Shown: positions 47,020 to 57,978 of the stretch, in pieces | Numbering within the stretch: position 1 is the first letter of the stretch | How the letters are laid out: each line of letters starts with the position of its first letter | Assembly (NCBI GenBank): GCA_014773175.1 | Contig: VXCM01003241.1 | Span: 1-64,000, forward strand | DNA from: Lucifuga dentata | Taxonomy: Eukaryota > Chordata > Actinopteri > Ophidiiformes > Bythitidae | Length of the DNA: 64,000 nucleotides | Direction: 5' to 3' | Made by a program: the position numbers and the translations under genes | Notes under the pieces: model-generated | The model's input: the letters and a program-made list of their open reading frames with translations, nothing else | Database searches by the model: none | What the model was told of the DNA's origin: nothing

Positions 47020-49058
47020 CATTTATATGAAAAAAATGCGGGATAAAAACTCACCAATTTTAGTTGACCAAGATGACACTGTTAGACTGTCATCCAAACA
47101 AGTGTAATATTGTGATGCATTCAGGTGCATGATGGAAACACAAATTAATCAATTACAAGCAATCAGGATTTTTTTTTACAAGCATTCAGGATTTCTTTTT
47201 ATGAACCTCCATAATCCTCTCATTCTTCATCCCATTCCACTTTCATTATTAAATTCTAAGATGTTAACAGTGAATCAGTCCATCAACAGAAAATTAATCA
47301 ACAAAAAAGTTTAATAATCAAGTAATCAAATAAAAAAAAAAGGTAAACATTTACTACTACTTCTCAAAATTGATGGTTTGAATTCCATTATTCTTTTTAA
47401 GTGTTGTTAAGATGAAATAAGAAATCTGAAGATGTCAATTTGGACTCTGTCACAATTTTGTGGCATTTGTTAGATTTAAGGATTAATTGAAAAAATATTT
47501 TATTTATGAATCTGTAATGGCAATAATTGTCAGTTGTATCTCTGCTTTGCTCTGCATGTGTCTGTATTGTGAGAGTGGGGTAGTGGGTGGACAGTGGGTG
47601 GAGGATATGTGGGTAAATCATGTCTAAATGTTGTTGTGTCTGAGTCAGCAATAACCACATTATGAGCTTAATCTGCTCCTCTCCTCCACATACTTTACGT
47701 TACAGCTCAGTGCACTCCCTGCTGAGCACCCAGAACTCATCGATCAGATCTACGCTCAGTCTGGGTCATGAGAGTGTTGTAGTCATGGGAGTTAAAGCTA
47801 AAAAATGAAAGGTGGCTGGGGAGGAGATGCTGGTGGAAATTCTCAGCATGAGGCAACAGCTTATTCAGGGATCTGAAACAGCAAAAGTCTCTTGGCACCC
47901 TGAACAATTCAGGGTTTTCTTCTTTATTCAGGGCCTCCTACAAAACTATTGTGGGACCTATAAACAGCATGAAATCAATGCTAAATGTGTTGCTAATCTA
48001 ACACCATTATGTCTAATAACCAGGTTATTATTTCTTTTAATTCACCTCATGACCTACAACAGTTTATCGTTTTATTGTTGACATAATCATGTGTGATGCT
48101 GCAAGTTACGAAACTACATCTGTTGCTTCATATTCATTTTATTATAGGCTCAGATAATGCACAATGCAGTCACCACCCTTTGACCTTTACATGGACTCTG
48201 ATGTGCTGTCACGCCATTTGTCATATCACGTTGTTTTGACTAGATCCAGACTCATAAAACTGGACTTATAAAATATGGAATATGAATTTTGAAATGGATT
48301 GAAGCCCTGCAGTAATCCTACAGTCTGACCCTCAGCCTTTATGTCCTGTGCTGATGTCAAACTTTGACCTGCCTCATATACAGAAACTACAGGAAAATGC
48401 TAACCATGCTATGTTACTAGCTGAACACTGCTAGAGAGAACACAGAGCCTTAGGGGGTCAAGGAGGAGAGCATGACAGGGGTTTGTTAAAGTGTTCATCA
48501 TGATGCTAAAAGATCAGCGAGACCTGGAATTAATAGTAATTGTGCTTGGACATTGTGTAAGATAGTGAGGTACAGAAGAGGGAAAAGTGCCAGACTGGAT
48601 TAATTAGATTGCATTATTAGGAAAGAGTGGGGGCTTTTTGTCTGTTTTCTGAGAGTTATGAGGTGTCACGTTATGTGTGTGTGTAAATGGATATATGATT
48701 AAAAAAAAAAAACTTAGGGGTCTGTCAGAGAACCATCTCCTTGTCTTGCTGAGGACACCCTGTTCATCCAGGACTGGTGTGAGACGTTCTTTCTTTCTTT
48801 CTTTTCTTTCTTTCTTCTTGTAAAGTCATTCTCTTTAAATTTGAACTGTTACAATAGATTGAAATGGAGATTTTAACTTAAATGATTTCATACTATTTAC
48901 AATTTATTAAGGAAACTGAAATGTTATACCTGATGTTTGACATATACTTAAACGTTTATTGCATTATTTTAGATCTGTAATTCTCATGTTGATAAAGTTG
49001 ATTTACAGTATTACATTTCTCTCTCTCTCTCTCTCTCTCTCTCATTGTTAATTTTCNC

Positions 49059-49092
<34 letters not shown>

Positions 49093-49283
49093 GTTAATTT
49101 TCATATATTGGCGTTTATGAATTACATTATAAATGGTATTATAAATGGCATTTTCATGTACAATATTATTGTTTGCATATGCATTTTGTTAAATTTGATT
49201 TATTTTTTTCAGTGATAATTGAATTGATTGATTTGTGATTGATTTTGAGTGGATTGAAAGTCCAGATTACAGATGATTTAGTT
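47020..49283. other. AT-rich noncoding stretch, no gene seen
   Basis: A (TTTC)n-like run at about 48790-48815 and a CT microsatellite with an assembly scar at 49014-49102. No gene signal. Confidence 0.6.
49014..49102. other. Assembly scar around N49057 in a (CT)n tract
   Basis: 49014-49056 and 49058-49102 both read CATTTCTCTC...CATTGTTAATTTTC. They differ only by one CT unit and are separated by one N. Confidence 0.85.
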
Positions 49284-49520
49284 CAGGGGTTCCCAAACTT
49301 TATCATGTCAAAGACCCCTAAATTGTTGCATTTTCCAGCCCCAGTTTATTCTGCTTCTTTGAGAGGTTTTGCTCATATTTTTTTTTATTTCTGATGGAAG
49401 ACCTTATCATGTTTCCATTTTGGATTCAAACATATTAAAAATTCCCCAAAATATTGTTGTCTTGTCTGGTCATTTCTCCATCATGTGAAGGTCATAGATT
49501 CTGGGACTTTGACATCCATG
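49284..49520 (+). mobile_element. hAT-type MITE fragment (left end)
   Basis: CAGGGGTTCCCAAACTTTAT followed by CAAAGACCCC matches the well-known vertebrate hAT tip (CAGGGGTTCCCAAACTTTTT...GACCCC). The right end was not found. Confidence 0.5.
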
Positions 49521-50108
49521 TGTAACAATTTATCGTACAGTGACCTCAGTAACTGAATTCAAATTTGACATGCACCACTGCTGCACTAATGCACAGCAAA
49601 TGGTGATTCTTCAGTTTTGGTTTTACTTTTTGTTTTTGTATTTTGCTGTGGTTCAGTGTTTCTATATCAAATTAAGAGGCTTTATAGTTTGATATGATTA
49701 AAAAAAGGCTGACTCAGCAGCAAACGAGAGCAGAAGTGGATTTTTTTTTTTTAGAAGTGTTTTTTGTTTTTTGTTTGTTGGTTTTGTTTTGTTTTTTTTA
49801 AATAAAGCACTGCATAAGTTTTAAAATAAACCGTAAAGAAAAATAAGAACAATTAAATCTGGGTAGCTCCCCTTTAACGTACACCTGGCTGACCACCCAC
49901 TCATGCCACTGTTGGAAAAATGCCCATAATGCACCAGTGGTGCCAGTTGCTCCCCCCTNCCCCCACCATTCCCACTCTCAATCCCCACCAGGAACTTGTG
50001 ACTGAAAACAGGAGGCTTTGGCTGCCAGGTTTAATTAAGAAATAAACCTTTAATCGCCTGTTTTCCTCCTGCCTGTGTGACCCACTCACGGCACTGGGCA
50101 AAACTGGA
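49521..50108. other. Noncoding stretch, no gene seen
   Basis: T-rich runs near 49740-49800 and a C-rich run with N49959 at 49951-49965. Confidence 0.55.
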
Positions 50109-50395
50109 GGCAAAAATAAAGAACAGGAGGAGAAAAGAGGGGAGTAATGAGAGGAGGAGGCAGGAGAAAAAGACAAAGTATAATTAGTTCGGGGAAGTTG
50201 TTAAAAGAAATGAGAGTGAAGAAAAAGAGTGGAGAAGGATCATAGAATGAGATAATATGGAGGAAGAGGATGAAGTGAGTAGGAGAAGGTGAAAGAAAAG
50301 GAGAAGAAGGGGAAAGTAGGTTGTGAAATGGAAGCAAAGAGGAGAGGGGAGAAGAAGAGAAAAGTGGAGATGGGTGGTTGGTTGGAGGACAAGAG
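50109..50395. repeat. Polypurine (GA-rich) tract
   Basis: About 290 bp in which the + strand is mostly A and G, with few pyrimidines and no fixed unit. The Ser/Pro/Leu-rich minus-strand frame across it is a composition artefact. Confidence 0.8.
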
Positions 50396-50568
50396 TGAAT
50401 AGATGAGGTAAAGGTCATATGACCTTGGGGGACCAATAGCATTGAGTTAGAGGCATGCATAATGCGTACGTCAGCAGTGCACATTCTTCCCCGGAGCACA
50501 TGTAGCTGCATGATGTATAATGCTAGTGAGAGAGAGAAACAATTGTTGACAGAGTATCGGATTTGAAG

Positions 50569-50658
50569 ATGGCAGAAGCAAGGATGAAGAGGTGGTACAC
50601 CACAGAAGAGGCATTGGAGGAAATTTTACGCCACAGCAAAGTTGAAACCAGCAGCTAA
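50569..50658 (+). pseudogene. Possible piggyBac-like transposase N-terminal fragment
   Basis: A 29-codon frame from ATG 50569 (MAEARMKRWYTTEEALEEIL) ends at TAA 50656. The RWYTTEEAL..IL pattern resembles the start of piggyBac/PGBD4-type transposases, where it precedes an acidic stretch. The rest of a transposase (usually over 500 residues) was not found downstream, so this is a truncated relic at best. It could also be chance. Confidence 0.3.
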
Positions 50659-50972
50659 GACAAACCAGATGTTGATATTCTTGGGTGAAAGATGGACAGC
50701 TGAGTTGTCAACAGTCTGCAATATCTTCTGAATCTCTTTTCATCCATCCTTAGTTCTTGAATTTAGTTGATGGATATTTTTTTCTCAGAAATTTGCACTC
50801 CTCTAAAATGGGTTGAACCCACATGCGTCTGCCTTTTCTGTCGGTTCTTTAAATGAACATATAAAACGGCCAGGGCCAGAACTTTCCTTGTTTTATAAAA
50901 CATTGCACAAAATTATAAAATGCTATTGCATCCTCCAATAAATTTATTCCCTATTGCATCCAGCCAATGTTG

Positions 50973-51086
50973 GTTCACTATTGCCAATTGCCATGGCAAT
51001 GGTTCCACGTCTTCCGTTGTTGACTGCTGTCTGGCACTGTATTCCGCTGCTGTTGGTGGTTTTTCTACTGTCAGCATGTGAATGCA
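50973..51086 (-). mobile_element. Fragment of the 3097-3439 MITE family
   Basis: Reverse-complement match to the left third of the MITE at 3097-3439: TTGCCAATTGCCATGGCAAT, then a CTGCTGTCTGGC-like block, then TTTCTACTGTCAGCATGTGA and ATGCA at the terminus. The other end is missing. Confidence 0.7.
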
Positions 51087-51089
51087 GCA

Positions 51090-51880
51090 TAAGCGAAATA
51101 ATAAAGAGCAAGGAGAACAAAGACCTGCGATTTCATTGCAATCACAGGCAATAAGTATACAGTATTATAGGATGTGTGTGTTTGCAAGCACACATAACTA
51201 GAACAGTTGATATTTTCTAAAGAAAATGTAATGTGTGCTTGCCTCTTGCTGGACTTCCTCCATTGCTCTCTGTGTGTGTGTGTGTACACACACACACGCA
51301 TGCATACACTCCCATGTGCCTGTTAGGTCTGTTTGCATAGTTTGTAAGATTCAGACACTTAGACTTACACTTCTGTCTCCTCACTTGATGTCACACAGCT
51401 CACTGATGTGATGTTTAACTATTTGGGGTCCATGGGGTTTTTGGTCGCTTTGCCATACGTGTTACGGTCTCTTTTCCAGCACAGTTTCACCTACATAACC
51501 AGACCATTATTTAGTTACTTTCGGATACTATATCAACATAAAAGACCCTAAAACACACAAAAAACAGAAAAGTGTTTTTGGAAAATGCTGAGTTTTATAT
51601 TGCAGAACACACAACAATGCTGCATAAATTGTTTTGAGGTTAGAAAAAGTTATTTCAAAGCATTAACAATGGAATGTGAATATCAATTTCAAAATAGATT
51701 AAATTATATAGTTATCTACAAAGAAAAGCAGATGAAGCCATGGGCGTTTTTATGCTTCTCGTTTTCTCAGCTTCACTGAGCTGTGCCATTTTTCCAAAGC
51801 AAATTCTGTCCACACACACAAGCAACATTTGCATTTCCAAGCGGCTTTGCATTTCCAGCTTTGCTCTTTATACCTGCCGA
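51090..51880. other. Noncoding stretch, no gene seen
   Basis: A short GT/CA inverted pair (TGTGTGTGTGTGTACACACA) at about 51273-51298 could form a hairpin. Nothing else was recognised. Confidence 0.55.
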
Positions 51881-51930
51881 ATTTCAACTTCATACAGTGT
51901 GCCGGGTTCTAGAGATATTGGTGCCACATA

Positions 51931-51990
51931 CAGAGAAACTGTAATAAGATATGCCAGTGATCACTGGCATATCTTATTACAGTTTCTCTG
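51931..51990. repeat. 60-bp perfect palindrome, no spacer
   Basis: Bases 51931-51960 (starting CAGAGAAACTGTAATAAG) are followed immediately by their exact reverse complement (51961-51990). The flanking bases (A at both sides) do not extend the match. Such long spacer-free palindromes are unstable in vivo, so it may be young or an assembly fold-back. Confidence 0.95.
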
Positions 51991-52029
51991 ATCACGTTAC
52001 CTCCTCGATAGAGACAGATTATATAAAGA

Positions 52030-52640
52030 ACAAAAAAAAGTACTCAGAGCTGGCATTTCTCCACCAAGGATTTTATAGGAAGGGTTGCACGCAACCTTGG
52101 CAGCCAATTGTAAAATCAAATGGTGAGGAATATTGGTCCATTCTACATGCAACATTTTTGTAAAATGAGTGAGCCAAAATTGTAAGAGGAGAGAGAGAAA
52201 AAGAAAAAAACAAACACTAGTTTTTGAAAAAAATTCAAAATTTAGTCCAATGAAAATACACATGTCAATATGGTTGGATGCCTATAGCCCAAAGGAATTC
52301 ATGAAAAAAATAAGTTTGATTCTGTCACTTATGGTCCAGTAACTATAGGCCAAAATGTAAAAGCATATTACAGTACTACCATCAGGCAGATCAGTGTTTT
52401 TTTTCTATTTTTTTCTGAGTAGTGGATGACATTTTGAAAGAGGAGATATGAAAAAAAAAAAAAAAAAANAAAAAAAAAAAAAAAAAAACAACTTTTGAAC
52501 TTACCAGTTGGACATGGGCATGACCAACATGATGGATTTCAGCCCAAGGAATAGAGGAGAAAAAGAATTTTGATTCTGCAATTTCTAGTTCAGTAATTAC
52601 TGAAATTGTTTTATTATACTTGTTATAGATAAACCTACTA
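52030..52640 (+). repeat. Third copy of the 23840-24800 interspersed repeat
   Basis: Shares CTCCACCAAGGATTTTATAG, TTGGCAGCCAATTGTAAAAT, ATGGTTGGATGCC, AGTTTGATTCTGTCACTTAT and TTACAGTACTACCATCAGGC-like blocks in the same order. A poly-A run with N52469 lies inside. Confidence 0.6.
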
Positions 52641-53353
52641 AGAATAGAAACAGGACATGGATTAGCAGTGTGATTTGTTCAAGGCTCCTTGTTTTTATTC
52701 CCCCTCCCCCCTTTTTTAAACTATATATTCCTTTTCATTGATTTTATACATATGTCCACACAATTGTGTGTGTACTTTGTGTTCTTTTTATGATCAATTG
52801 GAGGCTGTTCAATGTAAATAATGTTTGTTGTTGAAACAAAATAAAAATATTGTTGGAAAAAAAAAACATGTTTGTGGGTAGTAATTATTGGGCTTAGACA
52901 TGCAAACTCAACGGTATGGCCCTTTCAGGCTTAATAGTACAGGGACACAAACAGATGAAATAATTATTTGAAAACAAAGACCATATTTGTTGAATACAGT
53001 ACAGGGTTTTAATATTAGAGATTGCTTAATTCTGCCTGCACCATGGATTTTTCAGTAGCATACATCTGGCTCTGTCTGGCAAGATCATGATCAGAGAAAG
53101 CCCACAATTTACACTGTCAAAAACAGGTTTGAAATAGAACGTTATAGCTGTAAGCTGAAAGACAGAAAGTGGTTCCAGGCTCACAATTAAGTCATGAACA
53201 GAATGTTGATTCCAACCAGTATAAATACAGTGTAATAAAACATGTAAAGTACTGTACATGCTTTATTTAACTGTGTTTGTATGTGATCTAAATTAACTGT
53301 GCCTGCTTACCTTGAACACATGGTACTGACATGAAGTTATTCATGTACAATAC
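52641..53353. other. Noncoding stretch with a solo family A end
   Basis: At 52881-52927, ATTGGGCTTAGACATGC then ACGGTATGGCCCTTT is a lone right end of family A. No gene seen. Confidence 0.5.
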
Positions 53354-53873
53354 TGTGACGGCCTAGTCCAGAAAAAGACTCAAATGCAGGATTCGAAAAA
53401 CAGTCAGAGTATAGTTCAAAAATCCACAGTTTAATGACGGCTTCACGGATCATACACAGGTGGGCAGTCAGTAAGGCAGACAGAGCAGATGAGGGACAGA
53501 CAAAAAGGCAAAATCCAGAAAACAGTCCAAACAGTCCAGGTAATCCAAAAGCAGATAAATCCAACAGAGAATCAGGTTTAAATCCAAGTCAAAACAGGCA
53601 AAGGTCATACATAAGAAATCTCAAGAGAAAACACTGAAAAAAAACGCTGGAAAGCTTGACTACACGGAGAACAAGACAATCTGGCAGAGAAAAAAGGAAC
53701 TGTAGGTTGTATATGTAGAGAGGTGAGTGATTAGCAGATTGGACTCAGGTGATGCTGAAAACTGGCGGGAAACTAGAACAAGGACAGGAAGTAAAACTAA
53801 CAGAACAACAAGGAGAACCAGTTAACAAAATAAAACAGGAAATGATTAGACAGAGTCCAAACGAGTCATCACA
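53354..53873 (-). mobile_element. Solo LTR, second family member
   Basis: 520 bp beginning TGTGACGGCCTAGTCC and ending GTCATCACA (TG...CA borders), with perfect 5-bp target duplications AATAC (53349-53353 and 53874-53878). Read on the minus strand, it has an ATTAAACTG poly-A-type signal followed by CTGCATTTGAGTC, the same layout as the LTR at 44561-45027, from which it is otherwise diverged. No internal genes, so it is a solo LTR. Confidence 0.85.
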
Positions 53874-54039
53874 AATACTCTTGAATTGAAGAATTTGCAC
53901 CCAGACATTCCACTCAACTATGTTAGACCAGGAAGTGGTGGAAATGTTTTTTAATGGTTTGTGTTTGGATGGAACCAGGATCCAGGGAAAAAAAAAAAAA
54001 ATCTTGAACTGGTTACCCAAGCCAAAGCCAATCTTATAA

Positions 54040-54300
54040 CAATTAGTGCTTGAAGTGGGCCGGTACTCACTGGTTCGCAGTACCGGGACCTCTGTGATTT
54101 TCATTTCAGAGTATCGGGATATTTTCGGGAGTACCGGAATCTTTCATAAATCACCCTTACTCTACTGCAGAGCAATGCAAAGGAAAACAATAGTAAAGGT
54201 TGCAGCTGGACAAATTAAATCGGGGGACCGCGTATTTATATTGTATTTATATACTGGTCGCCCGGATAAGGGGAGTACTGGCACCTTTTTTTGTCAACTT
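54040..54300. mobile_element. Possible hAT-like MITE fragment
   Basis: AGTGCTTGAAGTGGGCCGGT and repeated GTACCGG/GTACTGG words (54075, 54130, 54270) resemble a fish hAT end (CAGTG..TTGAAGTGGGCCGG). The other end was not found. Confidence 0.35.
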
Positions 54301-54529
54301 CAACCACTGATAACAAAGGATCACCCAAGGGCATTTGTGAAGCCAAAAGTTTTTTTCTACGAATAAGAGATTTGCTCACAGGTAGAAACTTTTTTCATCA
54401 AAACAAACTTTTCATTGAAGTTGAGTCTGATGAGCGCATACAACTGTTTATGGAGCTAATTTGATGAAGTTGGCAGCATATGCAAAGTCAACAAAATGCA
54501 AAACTCACTGGAAATCTTATTTGTCTGAT

Positions 54530-54555
54530 TTTTTTTTTTTTTTTTTTTTTTTTTT
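54530..54555. repeat. Poly-T run
   Basis: About 25 T bases; the neighbouring 54301-54960 stretch has no gene seen. Confidence 0.85.
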
Positions 54556-54969
54556 GCATCGTTAGACATTGGACATTGTACAACAAAAATAAATAATACA
54601 AAAAATACAATAATCTTAGTCAATTAAGCATGTTTGACACTGGCTCAAAAATTATGTTTTATTTTAAAGAGTACAAGTTTCTCTACAATAGACAACACAC
54701 ACAGAACACAAGGCAGTTATTAAAGCATCAACAGAAATAACAGCCTTACCTGATAAACCTTCAGGCATATCAGAAAGTTTGGAAGCATGAACACAACACG
54801 TATTTGTGAGTGTTTGCACACTTGCTGTGGTGCAACATATGTACCAGCTCCGATGTCAAGTTATTAAGCTTCTACTTACAATCCAGGAAAGCAAATATGC
54901 AGTGAGCAAATTATTTTCTTTGTAAAGTTTGGCAATGTTAGATCATTTGCATGTAGACGCTTCATTGAA

Positions 54970-55260
54970 AAAAAATGGAGGCTTGTGCCATCTGATCAAA
55001 TTCAGCTTGTCACAGATGGTCATAGTGATCTAAAGGGCCCAGTTGTTCAAAAAGTTGAATCTGGATCAGAGAATAATCCGGATTTGGAAATCCCATGTTT
55101 TGCTATTCAGGATCAGGTAATTTATCTCACTTTTGTGCCGGTTTTTCAAAGCAACATTGATTGGATCACCCTGATCCAGATACAAACTTTTCAAGATTAC
55201 CAAATCCAGATTACCAGCACTGTAAATGGGACTACATGTCACACAATGTAGCTACTGGCC
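54970..55260. mobile_element. Possible MITE fragment
   Basis: AAAGGGCCCAGTTGTTCAAA with later GGTTTTTCAAAGCAAC suggests a loose inverted relation, as in fish MITEs starting AGGGCCCAGTTGTTCAAA. Boundaries are unclear. A poly-T with N55313 follows. Confidence 0.3.
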
Positions 55261-55839
55261 AAGGTAGGCTTGGTTTCAACATTGGTAGGGACTTTTTTTT
55301 TTTTTTTTTTTTNTTTTTTTTTTTTTTTTTTTGGATGAGCAACATGACAGTTGTGCTGCATTTGCTGTGTCTTATGTTTTTCTATGTCATACACATACAA
55401 AGAACTTGACTGTGTAAAATATTTGCTTTGTTTATTTATATATTTATTCATTATTTATGCATTTATTATTTACTTAAATAAGACTTGTATAGCTTTTTTC
55501 TCATTCCTCCTATCACAGACCCCTGAAAAGTAATGGAGTACATTTAAAGTCCTGTAGTATTTTGAGGTACTGGTACTTTATTGTAGGGATTTTCAACCTG
55601 TGGTGTCCTTTTCTGTTGTTCCCTATTTCTGATTTAATTCTTTCCTTCTTTCTTTTCTTGTTCATATGATCATGAAATATAAAAATTGTGCTGCTGATAG
55701 TTTTAGATAACCCTGAAAAGGCCCTGGAAAGACTGTAAACCAAAAATAAGATCACATAACAAAACAACAATGAAACAGTTTTCTAGAATCAAGAATATTT
55801 TTCTAGATTTTTTCGAGATTTTGAAATCCACCCTCAGCA
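55261..55839. other. AT-rich noncoding stretch, no gene seen
   Basis: Poly-T with N55313 at 55293-55332 and an (ATTT)n-like run near 55430-55475. At 55587, AGGGATTTTCAACCTGTGG is a weak hAT-tip look-alike. Confidence 0.55.
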
Positions 55840-56100
55840 CATGTTTTCAAGATGATTGTTTTATGCGTGGACCAAGTGAGAGACTTAGGGGAACACACCT
55901 CTCTCCCACAATGCTCGGCTACACAAACCCCTGCCATGGCAACGGGTCAACGTTCCGTCTCATGCACTGCGGCGATGATTATTGCCATGGCAACACTATC
56001 AAAAGTTGCATGATGATCATAAGCTCACCAAGCAGATCTGAACAGCAGCACCTTTTCTATCATCCCTTTCTGCGCAGAAACAAATTATACTCATACAGAT
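55840..56100. promoter_or_regulatory. GC-richer patch with two RFX X-box-like motifs (hypothetical)
   Basis: TGCCATGGCAACGG at 55933-55946 and TTGCCATGGCAACAC near 55981-55995 resemble the palindromic X-box half sites bound by RFX factors (GTTGCC..GGCAAC), about 48 bp apart. The surrounding sequence is less repetitive and GC-richer than its neighbours, and it includes CCCACAATGC at 55907. It could be an enhancer or promoter remnant. There is no adjacent gene in the window. Confidence 0.2.
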
Positions 56101-56626
56101 GAACATCATGTCTCATATCTATCTCGTCTATTGCTTCTTTATTTATACTGCATGCTGTTATGGAGATGTATTATAAAAGCCTGACTGTTTCATTTATTAG
56201 ACTGTAAATGAAAAGCAAGACTGTAGAAGAAGAGCGAGACTGAAGGAGAAAAACACAATGAAGCCACAATTTGCTTATTAAAAATAGAACTCCAATAAAG
56301 CATAAAGATGACATTAAATATCCTGGGACACATTTACTGCATGTTCGACTCTGAGCAGAGCTGAATTTAGATCATAAAACACCTGCAGAGCTGATATGAC
56401 AACAGCACATCCTGCTCCTTTCTGTTTGATCAGCCATAAAACCCTGCAAACTGCTGTTTTTTCAGCACTTTCACTTTAGTTCCCAACACTGTCCTGCTTC
56501 CAACCATCACATGGCTGTGATTGAAGGCTAATTGTAGAATATTACATTAAAAATTGCAAAAATAAAGTCATTATCTTAAGGTTATAACCAATGACTAAAT
56601 TTACACAGTCCAGTTTATCTACAGAC
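56101..56626. other. Noncoding stretch, no gene seen
   Basis: No repeat from elsewhere in the window was recognised. Confidence 0.55.
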
Positions 56627-57202
56627 TTAAAGGACCATACCAGCGATCGCTCATGTTTGAGTCAAATACAGTATATATGAACTGCATACAAGTTACATTT
56701 TCCTGTTATTTTTTTTCAAATCCCCAAATATTTCAAAATCATACGTTCAGGTGATACACCCGCCTTAAAATTCAATGTTTCGCCTGCTAATACTTATGCA
56801 TGATGGTAGAAGGCACAGCCATTTTAGTTTCTCAGTAAAAGCCATCTTCTCTTGGGACTATATTTCCTGGTGGAGACGTACATCATCTTCCATGTAGCTC
56901 TGTGTCGGACTGGTAAAATAAAGTTACTTCGGCAAAAAAAAAAAAAAAAAAAAAAAAAACCTAATAGACATCTTGTTCACTGTGATGGATTACGTATCTC
57001 AAACATGTTTAAATTCTTTACAAGTTGATTTTAATAGCGCACTGGAATAAACGAAAACCAGTGGCAGTCTGTAATTAGAAAAAAAAATGGAAATTTACTG
57101 CTAAAGTAGTATATTTTGGGAAATAGTTGTCAATAATGTAACGTGTATACTGATTGTATATATTGGACTCAAACATGCCCGATCAGCGGAATGATTCTTT
57201 AA
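56627..57202 (-). mobile_element. Family A MITE, copy 6
   Basis: The left end is TTAAAGGACCATACCAGCGA and the right end is GGAATGATTCTTTAA, with TTAA at both borders. The interior runs in the same direction as copies 2-4, including the CTTGGGACTATATTTCC block and an internal poly-A of about 27 bases at 56936-56959. Confidence 0.85.
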
Positions 57203-57420
57203 CGTTACCTATAATTCCTCTGAAAGATGCAAACCTGCTGTGTTGAAAATGTTGATGAATTTGGGCTTTAAAATGACATTTCTATGTTCATGTTTACATT
57301 TGCTTTAATGTGCACATTAATACACTGTTCTTCCTTCTGCTCTGGGCTCACTGAGTGAAAACAGACAATTTGGGGTAATTCATAATACACAGTGCCAGAG
57401 TTAACATGCCGGTAAGACCA

Positions 57421-57555
57421 AACAGTATCACATAACCACATTTCCACATTCATTATCATCTGTTACTGGCTACTTTTAGTCTTTTGTNAACAGTATCACA
57501 TAACCACATTTCCACATTCATTATCATCTGTTACTGGCTACTTTTAGTCTTTTGT
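57421..57555. other. Assembly scar: 67-bp direct duplication around N57488
   Basis: Bases 57421-57487 and 57489-57555 are identical across a single N. Confidence 0.9.
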
Positions 57556-57626
57556 CATGAAAGAGGCGTTACTATGGTATTTAATTTGCTACATGTCTGG
57601 AAAACTATTCATAAAACATGTCACAC

Positions 57627-57947
57627 AAAAATTGAGGCGGTAACACAGCACAGCACCCAAATTGTCGTTCATGCCCTGGTCACCTCACGTATCGATTACT
57701 GCAATGCCATCCTCTGTGGTCTTCCTAATAAACTCCTTCATCGTCTCCAAATTATCCAGAACTCTGCTGCCAGGATCATCACCCACACCAAATCATCTGA
57801 CCACATCACTCTCACCCTCATCCAGCTTCTCTGGCTTCCTGTTCAACAACGGATTAACTACAAAATTTTACTGCTGACCTTCAAAGTCCTCCATAACCTG
57901 GCCCCACCATACCTCTCAGAACTTCTTCATCCCTACACACCCTCCCG
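57627..57947 (+). pseudogene. C-terminal end of a CR1/L2-type LINE reverse transcriptase
   Basis: Non-LTR retrotransposons of the CR1/L2 group (including fish Rex1/L2 types) encode a reverse transcriptase whose C-terminal region follows a fixed pattern. Here about 107 codons in one frame contain VTSRIDYCNAILCGLP, LHRLQIIQNSAARIIT, LLWLPVQQRINYKILLLTFK and LHNLAPPYLSELLHPYTPS. The order and spacing fit that region. The catalytic part (YADD) upstream is missing, so it is a 5'-truncated copy, the usual fate of LINEs. The frame runs into N57948 and a TATC microsatellite, where the true tail is lost. Which subclade it belongs to is uncertain. Confidence 0.85.
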
Positions 57948-57948
57948 N

Positions 57949-57978
57949 TATCTATCTATCTATCTATCTATCTATCTC
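57949..57978. repeat. (TATC)n microsatellite
   Basis: About 7 units directly after N57948 at the LINE tail. Confidence 0.95.

Noticed and set aside
50086..50511. 141-codon minus-strand frame rich in Ser, Pro and Leu
   Set aside because: It is explained by the polypurine tract on the + strand; there is no recognisable domain.
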